Source of the DNA: Eubacterium sp. AM49-13BH
Lineage (GTDB): Bacteria > Bacillota > Clostridia > Lachnospirales > Lachnospiraceae
Direction: 5' to 3'
Assembly (NCBI RefSeq): GCF_003464165.1
Contig: NZ_QSEK01000018.1
Span: forward strand, 1-63,679
Length of the DNA stretch: 63,679 nt
Part shown: positions 29,890 through 41,603 of the stretch, piece after piece
How the letters are laid out: every line of letters begins with the position of its first letter
Numbering within the stretch: position 1 is the stretch's first letter
The notes under the pieces: model-generated
Databases searched by the model: none
Seen by the model: only the letters and a program-made list of their open reading frames with translations
Told to the model about the DNA's origin: nothing
Made by a program: the position numbers and the translations under genes

Positions 29890-30384
29890 ATGAACGAGAA
29901 ATTTAGCGGTAAAGTATGGGTGCTTGGTGATGACATTGATACAGATATCATTATTCCTACAGAGTACCTCGCATTAAAGACAGTAGAAGATATGAAGCCA
30001 TATGCATTTTCGCCATTAAGACCAGAACTTGCAGGTCAGATTAAGCCGGGCGACATCATTGTTGCAGGAAAGAACTTTGGTTGTGGTTCATCAAGAGAGC
30101 AGGCACCTGAAGTTATTAAGGCATTAGGTATTAAATGTGTTATTGCCAAATCATATGCAAGAATATTCTTCAGAAATTCTATTAATAACGGACTTCTCCT
30201 TATAGAGAATGCAGACCTTCACGACGCAGTTAAAGAAGGCGATACTATTGATGTTGAAGTAAATGCACAGATTACACACAATGGAAAGGCATATCCTATT
30301 GCTTCACTTCCTGATAATCTTGTGGATATACTTAATGCAGGCGGACTTGTTAAGGCAATGAGAAAGCTTAACGGTCTTGACTAA
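29890..30384 (+). CDS. leuD: 3-isopropylmalate dehydratase small subunit
   Basis: 164 residues, the archaeal/clostridial-length form. Motifs: [16 protein letters not shown] (substrate loop YLAL), [12 protein letters not shown], and [10 protein letters not shown]. It is the swivel domain that closes over the LeuC active site to isomerise 2- and 3-isopropylmalate in leucine synthesis. Its start is preceded by AAAGGAG, 29 bases after the fused hydro-lyase. leuC follows after 20 bases. Confidence 0.93.
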   Translation: MNEKFSGKVWVLGDDIDTDIIIPTEYLALKTVEDMKPYAFSPLRPELAGQIKPGDIIVAGKNFGCGSSREQAPEVIKALGIKCVIAKSYARIFFRNSINNGLLLIENADLHDAVKEGDTIDVEVNAQITHNGKAYPIASLPDNLVDILNAGGLVKAMRKLNGLD

Positions 30385-30404
30385 GACAGGGAGAGGTAAG
30401 AATA

Positions 30405-31646
30405 ATGGGACATACAATTATTGAGAAGATTATTGGAAAGAATATTGGCAGGGAAGTAAAGCCGGGAGATATCGTAACTGTTAATGTTGACAGAGTAATG
30501 ATTCATGATATTTTCATTCCATTTGTTAAAGAAAAATTCGAGGAAATGGGATTCACTAAGATATGGGACCCTGATAAGGCTGTTCTTATATATGACCATC
30601 TTGTTCCAGCAAGTCAGGTTGATGATACAAGACATTTCCGTATTGGTAATGAATTTGTGGAAAAATACGGAATGAAGAATATCCACCGTTCAGACGGAAT
30701 CTGCCATCAGTTAATGACAGAGGCAGGTTATGTAAAGCCGGGAGATATCGCATTTGGTACAGACAGCCACACAACAACATACGGCTGTGTTGGTGCATTT
30801 TCATCAGGTATCGGATATACAGAGATGGCAAGTGTATTAGGAACAGGCAAAATGTGGGTTAAAGTTCCACAGACTATCAAGGTAACAGTTAATGGAAAGC
30901 TTCCTGAAAATGTGCTTTCAAAGGATATCATATTAAGACTTATCGGTGACCTTGGAGCAGATGGCGCAACTTATCAGGCACTTGAATTCACAGGTTCAAC
31001 AATTGACGAGATGAGCGTTGCAAGCCGTATGACTATGTCTAACATGGCTATTGAAGCCGGTGCCAAATGTGCTCTTTTTACACCAGATGAAAAGACAGCA
31101 GAGTACTGTAATGTAGAACTTACAGATGAATTAAAGGATTTAAAGGGAGATGCGGATGCAGTATATGCAAGAGAGATTACATATAATGCAGAGGATTTAG
31201 TTCCGGTTCTTGCATGTCCTTCACAGGTAGATAACATCAAGCCTGTTACAGAGCTTGCCGGAACAGCAGTAGATCAGGTATTCATCGGTTCATGTACTAA
31301 TGGAAGATTAGAGGATCTTCAGTGTGCAGCAGCTATTCTTAAAGGTAAGAAGGTTGCACCATTTGTCAAGTTAATAGTTACTCCTGCAAGCCGCAAGATA
31401 TATAAAGAAGCTCTTGCAGACGGAACACTTGAGACACTTGTTGAAGCCGGAGCAATTGTTACACATCCAGGATGCGGATTATGCTGTGGACGAACAGGCG
31501 GAATTCTTACTGACGGAGAGGTAGTTGTTGCAACTAACAACAGAAACTTCCTTGGAAGAATGGGAACAAGCAAGGTTAAGATATTCCTTGCGTCTCCAGC
31601 TACAGCGGCAGCAAGTGCTATTGCTGGAAAGATTGTGGAGGCTTAA
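30405..31646 (+). CDS. leuC: 3-isopropylmalate dehydratase large subunit
   Basis: 413 residues, the shorter archaeal/clostridial LeuC type. The [4Fe-4S] ligands are C297 (GSCTNGR), C357 and C360 (HPGCGLCCG). DSHTTTYG, RNFLGRMG and ASPATAAASA are conserved active-site blocks. GGGAGAGG site. It completes the leucine step with LeuD; the leuA and leuB genes are not in this window. Confidence 0.95.
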   Translation: MGHTIIEKIIGKNIGREVKPGDIVTVNVDRVMIHDIFIPFVKEKFEEMGFTKIWDPDKAVLIYDHLVPASQVDDTRHFRIGNEFVEKYGMKNIHRSDGICHQLMTEAGYVKPGDIAFGTDSHTTTYGCVGAFSSGIGYTEMASVLGTGKMWVKVPQTIKVTVNGKLPENVLSKDIILRLIGDLGADGATYQALEFTGSTIDEMSVASRMTMSNMAIEAGAKCALFTPDEKTAEYCNVELTDELKDLKGDADAVYAREITYNAEDLVPVLACPSQVDNIKPVTELAGTAVDQVFIGSCTNGRLEDLQCAAAILKGKKVAPFVKLIVTPASRKIYKEALADGTLETLVEAGAIVTHPGCGLCCGRTGGILTDGEVVVATNNRNFLGRMGTSKVKIFLASPATAAASAIAGKIVEA

Positions 31647-31680
31647 AAACAGACAGAATGTAATTTGTTATTATAAAGTA

Positions 31681-31710
31681 TTGTTTTTGCACAGATGTCT
31701 GTTGTATAAT
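31681..31710 (+). promoter_or_regulatory. Promoter of thrC
   Basis: TTGTTT (31681-31686), 18 bases, TATAAT (31705-31710). A small hairpin (GCCT...AGGC, about 31718-31738) follows in the leader. Confidence 0.5.
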
Positions 31711-31768
31711 ATTAAAAGCCTACGACTTTTTCGCAGGCACACTATATTAATTATGAGGTGTATTAAAG

Positions 31769-33256
31769 ATGAGTATGTTCTACAGAAGTACTAGAGACGA
31801 CAGTGTTAAGGTTACTGCATCACAGGCTATATTAAAGGGGCTTGCAGCAGACGGAGGACTTTTTGTACCAGAGAGTATTCCATCATTAGATAAAAGCTTA
31901 GAAGAATTATCTAAGATGACTTATAAAGAAGTTGCTTATGAAGTTATGAAGCTTATGCTTGATGATTTCACAGAGGAAGAACTTAAGAGCTGTATAGACA
32001 GAGCTTATGATTCTAAGTTTGATACAGAAGAGATGACTCCGCTTGTTAAAGTTGAAGATGAGTATTTTCTTGAACTTTTCCACGGTGCTACAATAGCATT
32101 CAAGGATATGGCACTTTCTATCCTTCCACATCTTCTTACAACTTCTGCTAAGAAGAACAATGTTAAGAATGAAATTGTTATTCTTACAGCTACATCTGGA
32201 GATACAGGAAAGGCTGCTTTAGCTGGATTTGCTAATGTTCCGGGAACTAAGATTATTGTATTCTATCCTAAGAACGGTGTAAGCCCAATTCAGGAGAAGC
32301 AGATGGTTACACAGAAGGGCGACAATACATATGTAATTGGAATCAAAGGTAACTTTGATGATGCACAGACTGGTGTTAAGAACATTTTCTCTGATAAGGA
32401 ATTAGAGAAGGTTATGAACGATGCCGGATTCCAGTTCTCATCAGCTAATTCAATCAATATCGGAAGACTTGTTCCACAGATTGTTTATTATGTATATGCA
32501 TATGCCAAGTTATTAGCTAATGGCGAGATTAAGGATGGCGAGAAGATAAATGTAGTTGTTCCTACAGGTAACTTCGGTAATATCTTAGCTGCATTTTACG
32601 CTAAGAATATGGGACTTCCTATTAATAAGTTCATATGTGCATCTAATGAGAATAAGGTATTATATGACTTCTTTACAACAGGTGAGTATGACAGAAACAG
32701 AGAGTTCGTTCTTACAACCTCACCATCTATGGATATCCTTATCTCAAGCAACCTTGAGAGACTTATATACAGAATTGCTGGCAATAATGCAGCTAAGAAT
32801 GCAGAATTTATGGCATCATTAAAGTCAGAAGGAAAGTACAAGATTACAGAAGAGATGAAGGCACAGTTAGCTGACTTCTATGGCAATTATGCTACAGAGG
32901 CAGAGGATGCTGCTACAATCAAGAAGATATATGAAGATTGTGGATACGTAATCGATACACATACATCAGTTGCTGCAACTGTATATGATAAGTACAGAAA
33001 AGAAACTGGTGATACAACTAAGACAGTTATTGCTTCAACAGCAAGTCCATATAAGTTTACAAGAAGCGTTATGAATGCTATTGATTCTAAGTATGATTCA
33101 ATGGGAGATTTCGAGCTTGTAGACGAGCTTAGCAAGATAAGCAATGTCAAAGTTCCTAACGCAATTGAAGAAATCAGAACAGCACCAGTTCTTCATGATA
33201 CTGTATGTGATTCTGACAAGATGTGTGATGAAGTAAAGAAGATTCTTGGAATCTAA
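31769..33256 (+). CDS. threonine synthase thrC: Threonine synthase
   Basis: 495 residues, the long class of ThrC. It starts MFYRSTRD-like (MSMFYRSTRD) and has the pyridoxal-phosphate lysine in TIAFKDMALS, the SGDTGKAAL loop and the phosphate-binding VPTGNFGN segment. It converts O-phosphohomoserine to threonine. TGAGGTG site. It has its own promoter and a strong terminator, so it is a single-gene unit. Confidence 0.96.
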   Translation: MSMFYRSTRDDSVKVTASQAILKGLAADGGLFVPESIPSLDKSLEELSKMTYKEVAYEVMKLMLDDFTEEELKSCIDRAYDSKFDTEEMTPLVKVEDEYFLELFHGATIAFKDMALSILPHLLTTSAKKNNVKNEIVILTATSGDTGKAALAGFANVPGTKIIVFYPKNGVSPIQEKQMVTQKGDNTYVIGIKGNFDDAQTGVKNIFSDKELEKVMNDAGFQFSSANSINIGRLVPQIVYYVYAYAKLLANGEIKDGEKINVVVPTGNFGNILAAFYAKNMGLPINKFICASNENKVLYDFFTTGEYDRNREFVLTTSPSMDILISSNLERLIYRIAGNNAAKNAEFMASLKSEGKYKITEEMKAQLADFYGNYATEAEDAATIKKIYEDCGYVIDTHTSVAATVYDKYRKETGDTTKTVIASTASPYKFTRSVMNAIDSKYDSMGDFELVDELSKISNVKVPNAIEEIRTAPVLHDTVCDSDKMCDEVKKILGI

Positions 33257-33287
33257 TATATATAATATAGACTTGAGTATGCAATAT

Positions 33288-33336
33288 ACCGGCTTCAGAG
33301 TCAGATGTGAAATGCTGACTTTGAAGCCGGTTTTTT
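33288..33336 (+). terminator. Terminator of thrC
   Basis: A 17-bp stem with one wobble (33288-33304 with 33315-33331), a 10-base loop and six T. Confidence 0.92.
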
Positions 33337-33399
33337 GGACTTCATTCGTGCATCACTTCGCTTTAACGTCCAATCCGACATGTTGTAACAGAAGTCCAA
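33335..33399 (-). repeat. Dispersed copy of the 62-bp repeat core
   Basis: Read on the minus strand, 33377-33335 gives a 43-base sequence beginning CGGATTGGACGTT and ending ATGAAGTCCAA. It has the same length as, and close identity to, the core of the 62-bp units at 44402-44733. A second GAAGTCCAA (33391-33399) is a perfect 9-bp inverted copy of its TTGGACTTC end (33335-33343). Confidence 0.75.
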
Positions 33400-33490
33400 A
33401 ATGAGTACCCTCAAGCGAGCCACATATTGACAATGTTAGATTCTGTTCATCAAGTTTATAAATTATTTATAGAAAAAAGAAATATTGTTG

Positions 33491-33519
33491 TTGACATCAT
33501 GTAAGGGTAGTGATATCTT
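33491..33519 (+). promoter_or_regulatory. Promoter of the hrcA operon
   Basis: TTGACA (33491-33496), 17 bases, TATCTT (33514-33519). The CIRCE operator starts 14 bases downstream, at about the transcript start. Confidence 0.65.
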
Positions 33520-33532
33520 AAATGTATCGATA

Positions 33533-33559
33533 TTAGCACTCCAATCTAATGAGTGCTAA
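33533..33559 (+). promoter_or_regulatory. CIRCE operator (HrcA binding site)
   Basis: TTAGCACTC (33533-33541), nine bases, GAGTGCTAA (33551-33559): a perfect match to the CIRCE consensus. HrcA represses its own operon here until heat shock removes free GroEL support. Confidence 0.97.
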
Positions 33560-33581
33560 CAAGATGAAAGGAGAGGATGCC

Positions 33582-34676
33582 ATGGAGACGGATGGACGAC
33601 TGGATGACCGTAAGGTTAAGATACTTAAAGCTGTTATTCAGAATTATCTTGATACCGGAGAACCGGTTGGCTCAAGAACGATTTCCAAGCTGACTGATTT
33701 ACAGTTAAGTTCAGCAACTATAAGGAATGAGATGGCAGACTTAGAAGAGCTTGGCTACATTGTACAGCCACATACCTCTGCTGGAAGAATTCCAACTGAT
33801 AAGGGTTACAGATTATATGTTGACGATTTAATGGCCCAGAAAGAGGAAGAGATATCCTTAAGAGAACAGCAGGTTGGTGATAAAGAGAAAGAACTTGATT
33901 CTATGAAGGATGCCTTATCAGAGAAGGTAGACAGAGTAGAGGAGCTTCTTCAGAATGTAGCAAAGGTTCTGGCGAATAATACTAATTATGCCACGATGAT
34001 AACAACTCCTAAGGTAACTGGTAATAAGTTAAGATTTGTTCAGCTTTCACAGCTTGAACCGAATAAGCTTCTTGCTGTTATTGTTATGGAAGGTAATCTT
34101 ATAAGGAACAAGGTTATAACTATCAGCGAGGATATTTCACCAGAGAATCTTCTGAAGCTTAATCTTCTTCTTAATACAACACTTACAGGTCTTACATTGC
34201 AGGAGATGCATCTGGGACTTATATCCAAGATGGAGAGTCAGGCAGGTGAGCATATAGGTATTGTTAAAGAAGTGTTAGATGCGATAGTTGAGACTATAAG
34301 TAAGGCTGACGACCTGAAGATATACACAAGCGGTGCAACTAACATATTCAAGTATCCGGAGCTTAGTGATTCCGGGAAAGCAAGTGAGCTTATATATGCT
34401 TTGGAGGAAAAGCAGGGCTTGTCTGGACTTGTTAATGACAAGGATGGTTCAGATGAGACTGAAGATGATAACCACGGCATTCAGGTATATATAGGAAATG
34501 AAACACCAGTTGAATCCATGAAGGACTGTAGTGTGGTAACAGCCACATATGAATTGCAGGATGGAATGAAGGGAACAATTGGTATTATTGGACCGAAGCG
34601 TATGGATTATGAAAAGGTTGTTGATACCTTAAAAGAGATGCAGACGCATTTGGATGATGTATTTAAGAAAACTTAG
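33582..34676 (+). CDS. hrcA: Heat-inducible transcription repressor HrcA
   Basis: 364 residues from the ATG at 33582, which has AAAGGAG eight bases upstream; the in-frame ATG at 33549 lies inside CIRCE. The start METDGRLDDRKVKIL leads into a winged helix with GEPVGSRTIS and SSATIRNEMADLE. A GAF-like dimer domain follows. Asp/Glu-rich insert near 290. First gene of the hrcA-grpE-dnaK-dnaJ operon and the sensor of its CIRCE site. Confidence 0.96.
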   Translation: METDGRLDDRKVKILKAVIQNYLDTGEPVGSRTISKLTDLQLSSATIRNEMADLEELGYIVQPHTSAGRIPTDKGYRLYVDDLMAQKEEEISLREQQVGDKEKELDSMKDALSEKVDRVEELLQNVAKVLANNTNYATMITTPKVTGNKLRFVQLSQLEPNKLLAVIVMEGNLIRNKVITISEDISPENLLKLNLLLNTTLTGLTLQEMHLGLISKMESQAGEHIGIVKEVLDAIVETISKADDLKIYTSGATNIFKYPELSDSGKASELIYALEEKQGLSGLVNDKDGSDETEDDNHGIQVYIGNETPVESMKDCSVVTATYELQDGMKGTIGIIGPKRMDYEKVVDTLKEMQTHLDDVFKKT

Positions 34677-34687
34677 GAAAGGTTGGT

Positions 34688-35332
34688 ATGGAAGTGTCAA
34701 AGGATATAAAGAAAAAGAAATCAGAAGAGACAGTTCAGGATGAAGTAAAGAATCAGGAGACTGATGCTAAGAAAGAAGAAGCCTGCAATTGCGAATCAGA
34801 ATGTAAGGCTGATGAAAGTCAGAATGCATGTGAAGCTGATGAATCAGACAAGGCCGAGGCACAGGATGAGAGCACTGAGAGCTCTAAGAAGAAGGATCCT
34901 AAGGATGCAGTTATAGAAGAACTTCAGGACAGAGTAAAGAGGCAGATGGCTGAGTTTGATAATTTCAGAAAGAGAACAGAGAAAGAGAAATCTACTATGT
35001 TCGAGATGGGAGCCTCAGATATCATTAAGAAGCTTTTACCTATTGTTGATAATTTCGACAGAGGATTTAAGAGTGTGACAGATGAGGAACTTGAAACTCC
35101 ATTCGCTAAGGGAATGGATATGGTTCACAAGCAGCTTTTAAAGATGCTTGAGGATGCAGATGTTAAGCCTATTGAAGCTTTAGGCGGTGAGTTCAATCCA
35201 GATTTCCACAATGCAGTAATGCATGTTGATGATGATTCAGTTGGAGAGAACATCGTAGTTGAAGAGTTTGAGAAGGGCTACACATACAGAGACCAGGTTA
35301 TAAGACACAGCATGGTCAAGGTTGCTAACTAG
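34688..35332 (+). CDS. grpE: Nucleotide exchange factor GrpE
   Basis: 214 residues. The first about 75 are an acidic, disordered tail with four cysteines within about 20 residues (CNCESEC...C), unusual for GrpE. Then comes the long dimerisation coil and the DNFRKRTEKEK region, and the C-terminal beta wing ending GYTYRDQVIRHSMVKV. GrpE releases ADP from DnaK. Starts 11 bases after hrcA. Confidence 0.95.
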   Translation: MEVSKDIKKKKSEETVQDEVKNQETDAKKEEACNCESECKADESQNACEADESDKAEAQDESTESSKKKDPKDAVIEELQDRVKRQMAEFDNFRKRTEKEKSTMFEMGASDIIKKLLPIVDNFDRGFKSVTDEELETPFAKGMDMVHKQLLKMLEDADVKPIEALGGEFNPDFHNAVMHVDDDSVGENIVVEEFEKGYTYRDQVIRHSMVKVAN

Positions 35333-35384
35333 CGATAAGCCAGAAAGCATATGTAACACAAGGTATTAATCAATTTAATTATAG

Positions 35385-37286
<1,902 letters not shown>

Positions 37287-37314
37287 TTGTCAGTAATAAC
37301 TGACTGGAATAAGG

Positions 37315-37342
37315 ACTGCATGGGGTGTAAACTCCGTGCAGT
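37315..37342 (+). terminator. Attenuator hairpin between dnaK and dnaJ
   Basis: A 12-bp stem with two wobbles (37315-37326 with 37331-37342) capped by a GTAA tetraloop and followed by a mixed T-rich stretch. It could lower dnaJ transcript relative to dnaK. Confidence 0.5.
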
Positions 37343-37375
37343 TTCTGTTGATTAAATAAGAAAGAGGAAGCAATC

Positions 37376-38500
37376 ATGGCAGATAAGAGAGATTATTATG
37401 AAGTCCTTGGCGTGCCTAAGGATGCCGATGACGCTGCTATTAAGAAAGCATACAGACAACTTGCAAAGAAATATCATCCTGATATGAATCCGGGGGATAA
37501 AGAAGCTGAAATAAAATTCAAAGAGGCTTCTGAAGCTTATGCGGTGTTAAGCGATGCTGAAAAGAGAAGACAGTATGACCAGTTTGGCCATGCCGCATTT
37601 GAAGGCGGAGCAGGTGGAGCTGGAGCAGGTGGCTTCGATTTCGATTTTGGTGACATGGGAGATATTTTCGGAGATCTTTTTGGAGGTATGTTTGGCGGCG
37701 GAAGCAGGCGAAACAGCAATGGACCAAGAAGAGGTGCTGATGTAAGAGTTAATGTAAGAATTACATTTGACGAGTCAGTAAGGGGAACAACCAAGAAGAT
37801 AGATGTTACATTAAAGGATGAGTGCTCAAGCTGTCACGGTACAGGAGCTAAGCCTGGTACATCACCAGAGACCTGTAGCAAATGTGGTGGTCGTGGACAG
37901 GTAACTTTCACACAGCAGTCATTCCTTGGAATGGTAAGAAGCCAGCAGCCATGTCCTGACTGTCATGGAACTGGTAAGATAATTAAGGAGAAGTGTCCGG
38001 ATTGTTACGGAACAGGATATATAAGCAGCAAGAAGACTATTGAAGTCAATATCCCAGCAGGTATCGATAATGGTCAGTGCGTACGTATACAGGGCAAAGG
38101 TGAGCCGGGAGTTAATGGCGGACCAAGAGGTGACCTCTTAGTTGCTGTTATTATCTCAGCAAGCACAGAATTTGAAAGAGACGGATACAATATATTCTCT
38201 AATGTTGTAATAAGCTATCCAACAGCGGTACTTGGCGGTGAAATCAAGGTTAAGACTGTTGATGGAGAAGTATTGTACGAAGTTAAGCCGGGAACAGCAT
38301 CAGGTACAAGAGTAAGACTTAAAGGCAAAGGTATGCCAAGTGTAAGAAATGCAGCACAGAGAGGCGACCATTATATCACTTTAATAGTTGATATTCCTAC
38401 AAAGCTTAATCAGGAGCAGAAGGATGCACTTATGGCATATGAAAAGGCACTTACAGGTAATGAAAGACACAGTAAGAAGAAAGGTTTTTTCGGTAAATAA
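37376..38500 (+). CDS. dnaJ: Chaperone DnaJ (Hsp40)
   Basis: 374 residues. J domain with the HPD motif (YHPDMN), a Gly/Phe-rich linker (about 75-120), and four zinc-binding CxxCxGxG repeats ([32 protein letters not shown]). Two beta-sandwich substrate domains complete it. It delivers clients to DnaK and triggers ATP hydrolysis. Type A DnaJ of the usual length. Confidence 0.97.
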   Translation: MADKRDYYEVLGVPKDADDAAIKKAYRQLAKKYHPDMNPGDKEAEIKFKEASEAYAVLSDAEKRRQYDQFGHAAFEGGAGGAGAGGFDFDFGDMGDIFGDLFGGMFGGGSRRNSNGPRRGADVRVNVRITFDESVRGTTKKIDVTLKDECSSCHGTGAKPGTSPETCSKCGGRGQVTFTQQSFLGMVRSQQPCPDCHGTGKIIKEKCPDCYGTGYISSKKTIEVNIPAGIDNGQCVRIQGKGEPGVNGGPRGDLLVAVIISASTEFERDGYNIFSNVVISYPTAVLGGEIKVKTVDGEVLYEVKPGTASGTRVRLKGKGMPSVRNAAQRGDHYITLIVDIPTKLNQEQKDALMAYEKALTGNERHSKKKGFFGK

Positions 38501-38537
38501 ATACTATAGCTTACATATGTAATGTAAGTTTACACTC

Positions 38538-38572
38538 ACCCCACAATGTGGTAAAATCCTACATTGTGGGGT
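38538..38572 (+). terminator. Terminator of the dnaJ operon
   Basis: A perfect 12-bp stem (38538-38549 with 38561-38572) and an 11-base loop; the tail is AT-rich rather than a clean T-run. A second small hairpin (38510-38516 with 38522-38528) lies just before it. Confidence 0.65.
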
Positions 38573-38627
38573 ATTATATTTATATGTATAATTCCTTATT
38601 GTAAAGATTGGAGATTAAAGCAGTAAT

Positions 38628-41587
38628 ATGAATTTAGAGACAAGATATAACGAACTTAATAAAGATTACGGTGCATATGAGCTTGTGAACATTGAAAAGC
38701 TTAATGACCTTAATTCTGTAGGACTTTTATTAAAGCATAAGAAATCAGGTGCAAGGGTTGCAATTATTTCTAATGATGACGATAACAAAGTATTTTCTAT
38801 AGGTTTTAAGACACCACCAGATAATGACACAGGAATGCAGCATATAATTGAACATTCTACCTTGTGTGGTTCAAGAAAATATCCGGTTAAAGACCCATTT
38901 GTAGAATTATGCAAGGGTTCTCTTAACACATTTCTTAATGCAATGACATATCCGGATAAGACGGTATATCCTGTTGCAAGCTGCAATATGCAGATTTCAA
39001 GAATATTATGGATGTCTATATGGATGCGGTATTCTATCCTGCAATGTATGAGCATGAGGAGATATTCAAGCAGGAAGGCTGGCATTATGAGCTTGAAGAT
39101 GTAGATGGAGAGCTTGCTTATAACGGAGTTGTATTTAATGAGATGAAGGGCGTGTATTCTTCAGCAGATGATGTGCTTTCAAGATATACATTTGTATCAC
39201 TCTTCCCTGATTCTGAATACAAGAATGAATCCGGTGGTGACCCTGAGGTTATACCTCAGCTTAAGTATGAGGATTTCATTAAGTATCACAAGGAATATTA
39301 TCATCCTGTGAACAGTTATATCTATCTGTACGGAGATATTGATGTTGATGAGAGGCTTGAATATCTTGATAATGAATATCTCTCAGCTTTTGATAAGAAC
39401 GATGTTAATATAGATGCTGAGGTAACTTTCCAGAAAGCATTTGATGCACCTAAGTATGAGACAAGAGAGTATGCAATTACAGATGATGAGCCAGAGGAGG
39501 ATAACACTTATCTTTCTTACAATGTTGTTATCGGAACATCAACAGACCCTGTAAGCTACCTTGCATTACAGATTCTTGATTATGCACTTATCATGGCACC
39601 GGGGGCTCCGCTTAAGCAGGCACTTATTGACGCAGGAATTGGAACAGATGTGTACAGTGTGTTAGAGACTTCTGTGTACCAGCCGGTGTATTCAATTATT
39701 ACTAAGAATGCGAATGAAAGTGACAGAGACAGATTCATAAAGGTTGTTGAAGACACGCTTTCTGATATTGTTAAGAACGGTCTTAGCAAGAGAATGGTTA
39801 AGGCAGGAATCAACTATTACGAATTCAAATACAGAGAAGCTGATTTCGGTCCATATCCAAAGGGACTTATGTATTATCTCACAATGATGGACAGCTGGCT
39901 TTATGATGAGAATAAACCGTTTGTTCATGTTGAGGCAGGAGAAACATTTGAAATAATCAAGAAGAATGCTGAGAATGGTTTCTTCGAGAAATTCATTGAA
40001 GATAATATTATAGGTAATAATCATGAGGTAGTGTTAAGCCTTGTTCCAAAGCATGGACTTGCAGAGAAGAAGGAAGCTAAAGAAGCAGAGAAGCTTGCAA
40101 AATATAAGGCAACACTTTCAAGGGAAGAGCTGGAAGAGCTTGTTAAGCAGACAAAGGCATTAAAGGAATATCAGGATACTCCTTCAAGCCAGAAGGATCT
40201 TGAGAAGATTCCACAGCTTGAGTTAAAGGATATCACAAGAGAGCCGGCTAAGTTATATATTGACCCTAAGAAGACTGGCGGTGTTGATGTAATCCACCAC
40301 AATATGTTCACTAATGGAATTGCATATATAATGATGTGCTACGACTGTAAGAATGTGCCTGATGAACTGCTTCCATATATCGGACTTTTAAGCTCGGTTC
40401 TTGGACTTATGGATACTGAAAAGTACACATATACAGAGCTGACTAATGAAATTAATATTAACTGTGGTGGAATCTCAACTGATGCTGCAATATACACAGA
40501 TAATAAGGATTTTGACAAATGTACTATCATGTATGAGGTTAAGGGTAAGGTTCTCTATGACAATATCCAGTTCGTCCTTGATATGATGAATGAAATTATA
40601 TATAAGACAAAGTTCTCAGATTATAAGAGACTTAAGGAGATAATTGCGAAGCTTAAGTCAAGAATGGAAAGCACAATGACAAGTGCAGGACATTCAACAG
40701 CAATGCTTGCAGGTATGGCACAGTTCTCAAGAAATGCATATTATTCTAACGAGATGAGAGGATATGGGTTCTATGAGCTTATACAGAAGCTTGACTCACA
40801 GTTTGATGAGCTTAAGGAAGATATCGCAGATAAGTTAAGCAAGCTTGTCGATTATATATTCCACAAAGAGAATATTATTGTCAGTTTTACTGCTGATGAT
40901 AAGGGATATGATGCATTTGCACCTGCTTTCGGAAAGTATGCGGAAGGATTGAAAAAATCGGACATGCCAGCATGCGAAAGAAAGTACACACCTGCAAATG
41001 TCAAGACAGGATATAGTTCAGCTTCACAGGTCCAGTATGTTGCAAGATGTGGTAACTTCAGAGATGGAGGATATGAATACACAGGAGCATTAAGAGTGCT
41101 TAAGGTTATATTCTCATATGATTATCTCTGGATTAATGTAAGAGTTAAAGGCGGCGCATACGGCTGCATGAGCGGTTCTTATAGAAACGGTGACATGTAT
41201 ATGGTTTCTTACAGAGACCCTAACTTAAGAAAGACTAACGAGATATATGAAAATGCAGCAGACTATCTTGAACATTTTGATGTAAGCGACAGAGACATGG
41301 TCAAGTTCATAATCGGAACAATCGGTGATATAGACACACCTATGAATCCGGCAGCAAAGGGAACAAGATCATTTGGCGCATACATCTGTAACACAGATTA
41401 TGAATCACTTAAGGCAGAAAGGGCACAGGTTCTTGACTGTAATGTGGAAAGAATAAGAGAGCTTGCACCACTTGTAAGATGTGCAATGGATGAGAATTAT
41501 TTCTGCGTTGTGGGAAGCAGCAAGGAAATTAATAAAGAGAGTGAGCTTTTTGATAAGATACAGCCACTTATCAAGGTGCAGGGATAA
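38628..41587 (+). pseudogene. M16C metalloprotease, PreP-like (single-base frameshift)
   Basis: The span codes for about 986 residues, normal for M16C/presequence-protease-like enzymes that cut peptides in a closed chamber. The first part holds the inverted zinc motif H72-I-I-E75-H76; the distal Glu is in the FNEMKGVYSS segment of the second part. The break is near 38988: after SCN the next codons should read GAT GCA GAT TTC (DADFKNIMDVYMDAVF), but one G is missing. The remainder has no other defects. GGAGAT-type site. Confidence 0.9.
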
Positions 41588-41603
41588 TAGAAAGGAAGAA
41601 TTT

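Noticed and set aside
33549..33581. Earlier ATG start for hrcA inside CIRCE
   Set aside because: No ribosome site; the ATG at 33582 follows AAAGGAG by eight bases and gives the usual N-terminus.
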